Origin: an uncultured Lachnospiraceae bacterium
GTDB lineage: Bacteria > Bacillota_A > Clostridia > Lachnospirales > Lachnospiraceae
Reading direction: 5' to 3'
Assembly: GCA_949957035.1 (NCBI GenBank)
Contig: CATLIP010000171.1
Location: forward strand, 1-5,503
Length of the DNA stretch: 5,503 nt
Under the pieces are notes generated by a model, which saw only the letters and a list, made by a program, of their open reading frames with translations, searched no databases and was not told where the DNA came from. A program made the translations under genes and the position numbers. Below, piece after piece: positions 1 to 5,273 of the stretch. Numbering within the stretch: the first letter of the stretch is position 1; each line of letters begins with the position of its first letter.

Positions 1-858
1 ACCTGTGGATTTTTTAAACTGCCGTGAAAAATAGTGGATAGAGGAATATCCCAACTGCTCGGAAATCTGTGTAAAGTTTAGGTGTCCCGTCCGTATCATT
101 TCTTTTGCTCCATTGATTTTCAGCAAAGTAAAATATTCTATGATTCCCATGCCGCACCGCTCCTTGAAAATCTTCTGAAGCTGCGACCTTCCTACCAGAT
201 TGTCCCGGCAGATTTGTTCGATGGAGACGGTGGAATCAATGCGGACGGAAAGGTAGTCGGTCACGCGGCTGAATATCTCGGCATCGCTTTTGCTTTTGGT
301 GGACTTCAGGGGAGACGCCTTGGCAATTTCTCTGGGGAGGGCAAGGGGATTGGAATACCGGCGGACCAGATGGATAAGGAGCTGCTCCAGATAGAGGCAG
401 ATTAACTGCTCTGCGCCGAACAGGTCGGGGTCTTTACGGGGCATATTCTGGAGATAGGGGTCGTCTAATCGGCAGTCGAAGCAATGCCGTGCCTCGATAA
501 TAATACTGGCAAGAATGTTGCGCTCTGTCTCGTCAATCTTCAGCGTCTTTTTACGGAAAAACGCCATGGCTTCGTCTTCGCAGTGGAAGGAAACGACCAC
601 CAGGTTCGGGGCAATCCTGCCTGTAGCCCGTACGCTGTGAAATTCATTCGGCTGATGAAATGCAATATCGCCGCGTTTCAGGACAGAAGTCTCATTGCCC
701 GCAGTCACGTTTACTTCTCCCTTGTCTACGCAGATAAACTCCCAGAAATCATGGGTTTCTCCCTCAAAAGAAAAATTGCTCATATATTCGAAATAATGAA
801 TACTGTAGATTTTATGAATGGAAATGGACTTCCTTAATATAACGCCTTTGTAGCTCAT
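1..858 (-). CDS. AraC-family transcriptional regulator, C-terminus cut by window edge
   Basis: This is a DNA-binding regulator with an N-terminal cupin-like sensor domain and a C-terminal AraC double helix-turn-helix. The frame is open from an ATG at 858 to base 1, giving 286 residues. Residues about 20-95 form the cupin-type half (HDFWEFICVDKGEVNV, then KRGDIAFHQPNEFHSV, typical of sugar-sensing AraC proteins). Residues about 195-286 carry both helix-turn-helix units: VSIEQICRDN...RSQLQKIFKE, then FTQISEQLGYSSIHYFSRQF followed by KKSTG. Family members normally end roughly 10-20 residues after this KKxTG, so the gene is nearly complete and is cut only by the window. A modest Shine-Dalgarno AGAGG lies 7 bases before the start. 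It is transcribed away from the nucleotidyltransferase-kinase pair, so it plausibly controls that pair, but this is inferred from position only. The ligand cannot be read from the sequence. Confidence 0.93.
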   Translation of the reverse strand, partial: MSYKGVILRKSISIHKIYSIHYFEYMSNFSFEGETHDFWEFICVDKGEVNVTAGNETSVLKRGDIAFHQPNEFHSVRATGRIAPNLVVVSFHCEDEAMAFFRKKTLKIDETERNILASIIIEARHCFDCRLDDPYLQNMPRKDPDLFGAEQLICLYLEQLLIHLVRRYSNPLALPREIAKASPLKSTKSKSDAEIFSRVTDYLSVRIDSTVSIEQICRDNLVGRSQLQKIFKERCGMGIIEYFTLLKINGAKEMIRTGHLNFTQISEQLGYSSIHYFSRQFKKSTG

Positions 859-865
859 CGCTTAA

Positions 866-870
866 CCTCT
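866..870 (-). promoter_or_regulatory. Ribosome binding site of the AraC-family gene
   Basis: On the minus strand AGAGG stands 7 bases before the ATG at 858. A nearby upstream ATG (874 on the minus strand) is out of frame, so this site supports 858 as the start. Confidence 0.6.
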
Positions 871-896
871 GCATAGCTTAATATATTTGTGGGTAT

Positions 897-915
897 ATAA
901 GATATTTTATCTTAT
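897..915. repeat. AT-rich 8-bp dyad, possible operator
   Basis: ATAAGATA and TATCTTAT form a perfect inverted repeat with a three-base TTT centre. The dyad sits between two divergent genes, which is where an operator would be expected. AraC-family proteins more often bind direct repeats, so this could belong to another regulator, or be a chance event in AT-rich DNA. Confidence 0.4.
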
Positions 916-947
916 TTTGATAGAAATGAAAAGAGCGTAAATGCAGA

Positions 948-977
948 TTGTGCAAATCAAGAATAATATAGTATAAA
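948..977 (+). promoter_or_regulatory. Candidate promoter of the nucleotidyltransferase-kinase operon
   Basis: TTGTGC (948-953) and TATAAA (972-977) are separated by 18 bases and resemble a weak sigma-A promoter. A poor -35 would fit a promoter that needs an activator such as the divergent AraC-family protein. TACAAT at 999-1004 is an alternative -10, but it has no recognisable -35. Confidence 0.3.
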
Positions 978-1045
978 GATTTTCCGGCTATGTTGTACTA
1001 CAATAATTACAGATGAAGCAATCAATATACGGATATCAGAAGTAT

Positions 1046-1050
1046 GGAGG
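1046..1050 (+). promoter_or_regulatory. Ribosome binding site deciding the start at 1059
   Basis: GGAGG stands 8 bases before the ATG at 1059. An in-frame ATG at 1044 overlaps this site and has no site of its own, so translation should begin at 1059. Confidence 0.85.
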
Positions 1051-1058
1051 TAAGAAAG

Positions 1059-1985
1059 ATGGATAAACCGGTATTAGTAATTATGGCGGCAGGAATGGGG
1101 AGCCGCTATGGAGGTCTGAAGCAGATTGATCCAGTGGATAATGAAGGGCATATTATTATGGACTTCTCCTTGTTTGACGCCAGAAAAGCAGGTTTCGAGA
1201 AAGTAATCTTCATTATTAAGAGAGAAAATGAAGATGATTTTAGAGAGGCGATTGGTGACCGCGTTGAAAAATATATGGAAGTTTCCTACGCATTTCAGGA
1301 GATTGGAAATATTCCTGAGGGATACGCTGTGCCGGAAGGCCGTGTGAAACCATGGGGAACGGCCCATGCGGTGCTTAGCTGTATCGACCAGGTTGACGGG
1401 CCGTTTGCGGTAATCAATGCAGATGATTATTATGGAAGAGAAGCATTTGAGTTAATCTACAATTATCTGGCCAAGCATCAGGATGATGAAAAATACCGTT
1501 ACACAATGGTAGGCTATCTTCTTGCTAACACGGTTACAGATAACGGGCATGTTGCGCGGGGAATCTGCGAGATGAACAAGGACGGGGAGCTTGTCGGAAT
1601 CACAGAGAGAACCAAGATAGAGAAGCGCGGCGATGGAATTGCATTTACGGAGGATGACGGAAAGACTTGGACTCCTGTTGAGAGCGATACGACCGTTTCC
1701 ATGAATATGTGGGGCTTCACGCACAGTATTTTGAAAGAGATTCGCGATCGTTTTCCTGCATTTTTGGACAAAGGAATCAAGAGCAATCCAATGAAATGCG
1801 AGTATTTCCTGCCTGCGGTTGTAAGCGACCTTTTAGGAGAAGGACGTGCAACGGTGGCAGTACTTAAGTCGGCGGATAAGTGGTATGGAGTAACTTATAA
1901 AGAGGATAAGCCGGTAGTTGTTGCGGCGATTCAGAAGATGAAAGAAGAAGGGCTCTATCCTGAGCACCTGTGGGAGGAAGTATAA
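1059..1985 (+). CDS. Sugar-1-phosphate nucleotidyltransferase (NTP_transferase family)
   Basis: This is a 308-residue cytoplasmic enzyme of the family that joins a sugar 1-phosphate to an NTP, giving an NDP-sugar and pyrophosphate. The nucleotide-binding loop is at residues 10-22 (AAGMGSRYGGLKQ), with the expected glycines, R16 and K21. PWGTAHA at 98-104 resembles the base-contacting GTA element. NADDYYG at 120-126 supplies the likely metal-binding aspartates. ERTKIEK (183-189) and NMWGF (216-220) match later sugar-site blocks of the family. The start at 1059 is set by GGAGG. The stop TAA shares one base with the ATG of the next gene, so the two are probably translationally coupled. The partner makes hexosamine 1-phosphates, so the substrates may be GlcNAc-1-P or GalNAc-1-P with UTP. 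That specificity is an inference; glucose-1-P uridylyl- or thymidylyltransferase activity is also possible. Confidence 0.9.
   Translation: MDKPVLVIMAAGMGSRYGGLKQIDPVDNEGHIIMDFSLFDARKAGFEKVIFIIKRENEDDFREAIGDRVEKYMEVSYAFQEIGNIPEGYAVPEGRVKPWGTAHAVLSCIDQVDGPFAVINADDYYGREAFELIYNYLAKHQDDEKYRYTMVGYLLANTVTDNGHVARGICEMNKDGELVGITERTKIEKRGDGIAFTEDDGKTWTPVESDTTVSMNMWGFTHSILKEIRDRFPAFLDKGIKSNPMKCEYFLPAVVSDLLGEGRATVAVLKSADKWYGVTYKEDKPVVVAAIQKMKEEGLYPEHLWEEV
1973..1977 (+). promoter_or_regulatory. Ribosome binding site deciding the kinase start
   Basis: GGAGG lies inside the last codons of the nucleotidyltransferase gene, 7 bases before the ATG at 1985. This favours that ATG over the in-frame GTG at 1970. 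Confidence 0.85.
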
Positions 1986-3100
1986 TGGGAGAAGCATCAC
2001 CGATTCAGATTGCAGAAGCGATTGGAAATTTTCAGTTTAACGGAAGGCTTATGAGAGGCTGTGCCTATGGAAACGGCCACATTAACGACACATATCTTCT
2101 GACCTTCCAGATTTCAGGTATGGGGAATATTAAGGTAATCCTGCAGAAGATGAATAAAGATGTATTCGCACAGCCGGTAGAGCTGATGGAGAATGTTATG
2201 GGGGTTACAGCCTATCTGCGCGAGCAGATTATTAAGAACGGCGGCGACCCGGAGAGGGAGACTTTGAATGTGATTCCGGCTTATGACGGGAAACCATATT
2301 ACAAAGATTCTTATGGTGAATACTGGCGTTCTTATAAGTTTATTACGGATGCTACCAGCTATGATGTGGTAGAGAAGCCGGAGCATTTCTATCAGAGCGC
2401 AGTTGCGTTCGGTAACTTCCAGTGTATGCTTGCGGATTATCCGGCTGATACGCTGAATGAGACAATCGTTGGATTCCATGATACTCGTGCAAGATTTGCC
2501 GTATTTAAGAAAGCGGTGGAAGAGGATGCATTGGGGAGAGCTGCTTCTGTAAAGGAAGAGATTCAGTTTGTGCTGGAGCGGGAAGACGTTGCCAATTACT
2601 TCTCAGAGCTTCAGGATAAGGGAGAACTGCCTCTTCGTGTAACCCATAATGATACGAAGCTTAATAACATCATGATTGATAACAAGACAGGGAAAGGGAT
2701 CTGCGTAATTGATTTGGATACGGTTATGCCGGGGCTTGCCATGAATGATTTCGGGGATTCTATACGTTTCGGCGCCAGCACCGCGGCAGAGGATGAGAAG
2801 GACCTCTCTAAGGTGTCCTGCAGTATGGACTTGTTTGACCTGTATGCAAAGGGCTTCATAGAAGGATGTGCGGGAAGGCTGACCAGTAAGGAGATTGAGC
2901 TGCTTCCTATGGGGGCAAAGGTTATGACCTTTGAGTGCGGTATGAGATTCCTTACGGATTATCTGCAGGGGGACAGGTATTTTAAGATTCACAGGGAAGG
3001 CCATAATCTTGACCGGTGCCGGACGCAGTTTAAGCTGGTGGCAGATATGGAAGCAAAATGGGATACCATGCAGAGTATTGTCAAGAAGTATGGGTTATAA
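1985..3100 (+). CDS. nahK: NahK-like N-acetylhexosamine 1-kinase (aminoglycoside phosphotransferase fold)
   Basis: This is a 371-residue cytoplasmic kinase expected to phosphorylate C1 of N-acetylhexosamines (GlcNAc, GalNAc) using ATP. It closely follows the pattern I recall for bifidobacterial NahK (LnpB). The shared blocks are YGNGHINDTY (28-37, ATP loop), YKFI (117-120), LRVTHNDTKLNNI (217-229), IDLDTVMPG (242-250), DFGDSIRFGAS (255-265), EDEKDLSKV (269-277) and ECGMRFLTDYL (317-327). HNDTKLNN (221-228) is the Brenner HxDxxxxN motif with catalytic D223 and metal-binding N228, and D243 is the second metal ligand. Length matches the family (about 360 residues). The start is the ATG at 1985, overlapping the upstream stop by one base. 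Automated pipelines often label such proteins aminoglycoside phosphotransferase or mucin desulfatase, but neither role is supported here. In bifidobacteria the gene sits with a galacto-N-biose phosphorylase; none is visible here. Confidence 0.9.
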   Translation: MGEASPIQIAEAIGNFQFNGRLMRGCAYGNGHINDTYLLTFQISGMGNIKVILQKMNKDVFAQPVELMENVMGVTAYLREQIIKNGGDPERETLNVIPAYDGKPYYKDSYGEYWRSYKFITDATSYDVVEKPEHFYQSAVAFGNFQCMLADYPADTLNETIVGFHDTRARFAVFKKAVEEDALGRAASVKEEIQFVLEREDVANYFSELQDKGELPLRVTHNDTKLNNIMIDNKTGKGICVIDLDTVMPGLAMNDFGDSIRFGASTAAEDEKDLSKVSCSMDLFDLYAKGFIEGCAGRLTSKEIELLPMGAKVMTFECGMRFLTDYLQGDRYFKIHREGHNLDRCRTQFKLVADMEAKWDTMQSIVKKYGL

Positions 3101-3130
3101 GGATATTGTATCGTTGATCGAGAAGTACAG

Positions 3131-3163
3131 GGGTTGCTGCAAAATTTTGTAACAACCCTTTTT
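3131..3163 (+). terminator. Intrinsic terminator of the nucleotidyltransferase-kinase operon
   Basis: GGGTTG (3131-3136) pairs with CAACCC (3153-3158). The inner CAAAATTTTG continues the stem after one mismatch, and a run of five T follows. It begins 30 bases after the kinase stop and closes the two-gene unit. Confidence 0.85.
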
Positions 3164-3204
3164 GGCAGTTAATGGCAGATTTTCCGGGACTGCAAAAATT
3201 CCCC

Positions 3205-3233
3205 TTGACAAATCTTCCGCCATCTATTAGAAT
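3205..3233 (+). promoter_or_regulatory. Sigma-A promoter of the proS T-box leader
   Basis: TTGACA (3205-3210) is a perfect -35. TAGAAT (3228-3233), one base off consensus, follows at the ideal 17-base spacing. Transcription should start near 3240, which puts the hairpin at 3247-3285 and the whole T-box in the transcript. Confidence 0.88.
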
Positions 3234-3246
3234 TACATTCAAACTT

Positions 3247-3285
3247 AAGAACCCGCTGGCAATGCTGGTTGCAGACGCGGGTCTT
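3247..3285 (+). other. Extra hairpin between promoter and T-box Stem I
   Basis: AAG(A)ACCCGC (3247-3256) pairs with GCGGGTCTT (3277-3285), nine pairs with one bulged A. An inner GCAA/TTGC stem (3259-3262 with 3269-3272) is also possible. It abuts Stem I directly and is not one of the standard T-box helices known to me. Confidence 0.65.
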
Positions 3286-3469
3286 GGCTGTGAAGAGGAA
3301 TAGTAGCTGCATGCGTAGTCCCACAGAGAGAGAATCCGTTGGCTGGAAGATTCTTGGATTGACCTGTAACGAACCTACCTTGGAGCCTCCGTATGAAAAT
3401 ACGGCGTGACGTCAGCGTTAATGGCGAGAATGAGAGAACTGCGAAAGGGTCGCAGTTAACTAGGGTGGT

Positions 3470-3529
3470 ACCGCCGAGCTTTTCGGTCCCTTTTATTTTG
3501 ATGGGGAGTCGAAGGTCCGGTGTTTTTTT
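3470..3529 (+). terminator. Conditional T-box terminator before proS
   Basis: The 3' half of the antiterminator (CTTTTCGGTCCC, 3479-3490) pairs, with small bulges and a wobble, with GGGAGTCGAAGG (3504-3515). ACCG (3470-3473) can pair with CGGT (3518-3521) to extend the stem to the run of seven T at 3523-3529. It competes for the same bases as the antiterminator, so it forms when charged tRNA-Pro is plentiful. Confidence 0.8.
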
Positions 3530-3704
3530 ATTTCCGCAGGCAGCGAGCCAAGTGACTGCTTGCAGGCATTTGACTGTTGTGATTACCGAGACCGAGGATA
3601 CTTCCGACAGACGAGGGTACTCTCAGAATATGTCCATGAGGCTGGGAGAACTGAGAATATGGTGGGGCAAGGGCTCTGCCGGAAAAGAAAAGGAGAAGAG
3701 AAAC
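3530..3704 (+). other. Long untranslated spacer between T-box terminator and proS
   Basis: 175 bases separate the T-box terminator from the proS start, more than ribosome binding needs. An open frame runs through it in phase with proS, but no start in it has a good ribosome binding site. It holds a hairpin GCAGGCAG/CTGCTTGC (3536-3543 with 3556-3563, one G-U). It also has two imperfect direct repeats: CGAGGATACT/CGAGGGTACT (3593-3602, 3612-3621) and CTCAGAATATG/CTGAGAATATG (3622-3632, 3651-3661). Function unknown; it could be the remnant of an insertion. Confidence 0.55.
3690..3695 (+). promoter_or_regulatory. Ribosome binding site deciding the proS start
   Basis: AAGGAG stands 9 bases before the ATG at 3705. 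No earlier in-frame start has a comparable site, so proS begins here and not within its leader. Confidence 0.9.
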
Positions 3705-5144
3705 ATGGCAAAGGAAAAACTGGTAAAAAATATCACATCCAGAGATGAGAATTTCGCGCAGTGGTATACGGATGTGGTACGCGAGGCAGAATTGTGCGAC
3801 TATTCAAGCGTTAAGGGATGTCTGAATTATCTTCCCAACGGATATGCAATCTGGGAGCTGATTCAGGCAGATTTGGACAAGAGATTTAAAGAAACCGGAG
3901 TGGAGAACGTATCTCTTCCGCTGTTGATTCCGGAGGCGCTTCTTGAAAAGGAGGCAGACCATGTGGACGGTTTTGCACCGGAGGTAGCATGGGTCACTCA
4001 TGGCGGAATGGAGAGGTTGCAGGAAAGACTGTGTATCCGTCCGACGTCCGAGACCTTATTCTGTGATTTGTGGGCAAGAACCGTAAAGTCCTACAGAGAT
4101 CTTCCGAAGGTATGGAATCAGTGGAATTCTGTACTTCGTTGGGAGAAAACCACCAGACCGTTCTTGCGTTCCAGGGAGTTCCTGTGGCAGGAGGGGCATA
4201 CCATCCATGCAACATATGAGGAAGCAGAGGAGCGTACCATCCAGATGCTTCATGTATATGAGGATTGCTACAAAGAGACGCTGGCGATACCGTTTGTATC
4301 CGGTAGAAAGGCAGAGCATGAGAAATTTGCCGGGGCGCAGGACACCTATACCATTGAAGCGTTGATGCATGACGGTAAGGCGTTACAGTCGGCAACCAGC
4401 CATTTCTTCGGGAGCGGATTCCCAGATGCATTTGATATCAAATATGTAGATAAGAACAATGAGCTTCAGAGCGTTTATGAGACCTCATGGGGGTGGTCTA
4501 CCAGAAGTATCGGCGCGTTGATTATGGTTCATGGCGATGACGACGGGCTGGTACTGCCTCCGCATGTAGCTCCTGTAGAGTGCCGGGTGATTCCGGTTGC
4601 ACAGCACAAGGAGGGCGTCCTTGACAAGGCGCGGGCACTCCTGGGTGAACTCAAGAAGGCCGGATACAGAGTGAAGATTGATGATTCCGAGAAGAGTCCG
4701 GGATGGAAATTCTCCGAGCAGGAGATGTTAGGTATTCCGACACGTATTGAGATTGGACCGAAGGATATTGAGAAGAATCAGGTAATCGTGGTACGCCGGG
4801 ATACACGTGAGAAGATTGTGGTTTCCATGGATGAGATTGCAGTTAAGCTTCGCGATATCTTAGAGACCATTCAGCAGGATATGTATGACAGGGCAAATGA
4901 GTTCTTAAAGAGTCACATTGACACAGCGGTTACGATGGATGAGATGACAGAGAAGTTCAAGAAAAACCGCGGCTTCGTGAAGGCCTGCTGGTGCGGCGAT
5001 CCGGAGTGTGAAGGCGAAGTGAAGTATGTGACAGGAGGCGCGGCTACCAGATGTCTGATTGAGGATGAGGATATGATTTCAGACAAATGTATCTGGTGCG
5101 GTAAGCCTGCGAAGCATATGGCGTACTGGGGCAAATCATACTAA
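3705..5144 (+). CDS. proS: Prolyl-tRNA synthetase, short archaeal/eukaryote-like type
   Basis: This 479-residue cytoplasmic class II synthetase attaches proline to tRNA-Pro. Motif 1 lies around residues 46-76. Motif 2 includes RPTSET (112-117), RWEKTTRPFLRSREFLWQEG (145-164) and the proline-site blocks EKFAGAQDTYTIEALMHDGK (206-225) and TSHFFG (231-236). Motif 3 is SWGWSTRSIGALIMVHGDDD (261-280) followed by LVLPPHVAP. The anticodon-binding domain follows to about 385. The C-terminal domain has cysteines C428, C430, C435, C462 and C465; the C430-x4-C435 and C462-x2-C465 spacing fits the zinc site of this type. The protein ends in the typical tyrosine. The roughly 180-residue INS editing domain between motifs 2 and 3 of standard bacterial ProRS (about 570 residues) is absent. 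The start at 3705 is set by AAGGAG; the frame extends upstream only because the leader lacks stops. Expression is governed by the proline T-box. Confidence 0.97.
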   Translation: MAKEKLVKNITSRDENFAQWYTDVVREAELCDYSSVKGCLNYLPNGYAIWELIQADLDKRFKETGVENVSLPLLIPEALLEKEADHVDGFAPEVAWVTHGGMERLQERLCIRPTSETLFCDLWARTVKSYRDLPKVWNQWNSVLRWEKTTRPFLRSREFLWQEGHTIHATYEEAEERTIQMLHVYEDCYKETLAIPFVSGRKAEHEKFAGAQDTYTIEALMHDGKALQSATSHFFGSGFPDAFDIKYVDKNNELQSVYETSWGWSTRSIGALIMVHGDDDGLVLPPHVAPVECRVIPVAQHKEGVLDKARALLGELKKAGYRVKIDDSEKSPGWKFSEQEMLGIPTRIEIGPKDIEKNQVIVVRRDTREKIVVSMDEIAVKLRDILETIQQDMYDRANEFLKSHIDTAVTMDEMTEKFKKNRGFVKACWCGDPECEGEVKYVTGGAATRCLIEDEDMISDKCIWCGKPAKHMAYWGKSY

Positions 5145-5153
5145 TCATATAAG

Positions 5154-5207
5154 AATACTATCATGTTGGAGTCAAAATTCTTTTTACTCCAACATGATAG
5201 TATTTTT
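5154..5207 (+). terminator. Strong intrinsic terminator after proS
   Basis: Two perfectly complementary 19-base arms (5154-5172 and 5186-5204) flank a 13-base loop. The 3' arm runs into five T (5203-5207), and a G-U and two A-U pairs can extend the stem to 22. It starts 9 bases after the proS stop and separates proS from spmB. No comparable T-run is seen on the minus strand, so it is probably one-directional. Confidence 0.95.
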
Positions 5208-5211
5208 ATGA

Positions 5212-5239
5212 GATAAATTGCATACCGCCCACATACAAT
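5212..5239 (+). promoter_or_regulatory. Putative sigma-E (mother-cell) promoter of spmB
   Basis: CATACAAT (5232-5239) matches the sigma-E -10 consensus exactly. GATAAATT (5212-5219) is a loose -35 match, but its 12-base spacing is 2-3 bases shorter than usual. The start would be near 5246, leaving a leader of about 28 bases. In Bacillus subtilis the dacB-spmA-spmB operon is transcribed by sigma-E, so the match makes sense. Confidence 0.5.
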
Positions 5240-5262
5240 AAGAATAAGCTATGTATGAAAAT

Positions 5263-5266
5263 GGAG
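5263..5266 (+). promoter_or_regulatory. Ribosome binding site of spmB
   Basis: GGAG stands 7 bases before the GTG at 5274. An in-frame stop at 5256-5258 rules out any earlier start, and the next in-frame ATG (5292) would remove the first six residues and lacks a site. Confidence 0.75.
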
Positions 5267-5273
5267 ACGTCGC

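Larger units (their letters stand above)
859..1045. other. Divergent intergenic regulatory region
   Basis: This AT-rich gap separates the AraC-family gene from the nucleotidyltransferase-kinase pair and should hold both promoters and the operators. I see no open frame with a ribosome binding site in it. Besides the dyad at 897-915 and the candidate promoter at 948-977, TGCA occurs twice in the stretch around 942-954, a possible half-site pair, but this is too short to claim. No convincing promoter for the minus-strand gene was found. Confidence 0.6.
3240..3529 (+). ncRNA. T-box riboswitch, proline specifier, controlling proS
   Basis: This leader binds tRNA-Pro and lets transcription enter proS when the tRNA is uncharged. 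Stem I is closed by GGCT (3286-3289) with AGCC (3384-3387). It contains AGAGAG (3325-3330) and an apical hairpin AGAATC/GATTCT (3331-3336 with 3349-3354). The specifier codon is CCT at 3374-3376, in the usual GAA-codon-ACCTTGGAG context, and reads proline, matching the downstream gene. A GAAA-capped hairpin (CCGTAT/ATACGG, 3389-3404) and Stem III (AACTGCG/CGCAGTT, 3437-3457) follow. The T-box AGGGTGGTACCGCC is at 3462-3475. In the antiterminator AGGG pairs with CCCT (3488-3491), the seven-base bulge is TGGTACC (3466-3472), and GCCGA pairs with TCGGT (3483-3487, one G-U). TGGT pairs with ACCA, which fits an A discriminator base on tRNA-Pro. Confidence 0.95.

Noticed and set aside
82..837. Two plus-strand open frames (82-405 and 484-837)
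   Set aside because: They lie opposite the AraC-family gene, whose minus-strand frame shows clear family motifs; neither plus frame has a recognisable domain.
942..960. TGCA-spaced pair as an AraC binding site
   Set aside because: The repeats are only four bases and self-complementary, too short to distinguish from chance.
1044..1058. Earlier ATG for the nucleotidyltransferase
   Set aside because: It overlaps the GGAGG that serves the ATG at 1059, and family proteins begin close to the nucleotide-binding loop.
1970..1984. GTG start for the kinase
   Set aside because: It overlaps the ribosome binding site; the ATG at 1985 has ideal spacing and the typical stop/start overlap.
1074..3004. Several minus-strand frames inside the nucleotidyltransferase and kinase genes
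   Set aside because: They are antisense shadows of two well-supported genes and have no motifs or ribosome binding sites of note.
3393..3704. A 104-residue N-terminal extension of ProRS
   Set aside because: It would be translated from the T-box helices and terminator. The RNA structure explains this DNA, and the ribosome binding site and family alignment place the start at 3705.
3560..3748. Small plus-strand open frame overlapping the proS start
   Set aside because: No ribosome binding site, no recognisable motif, and it runs into proS in another frame.
3994..4431. 145-residue minus-strand frame inside proS
   Set aside because: It is antisense to the catalytic core of a clear synthetase gene; its content is explained by codon bias on the other strand.
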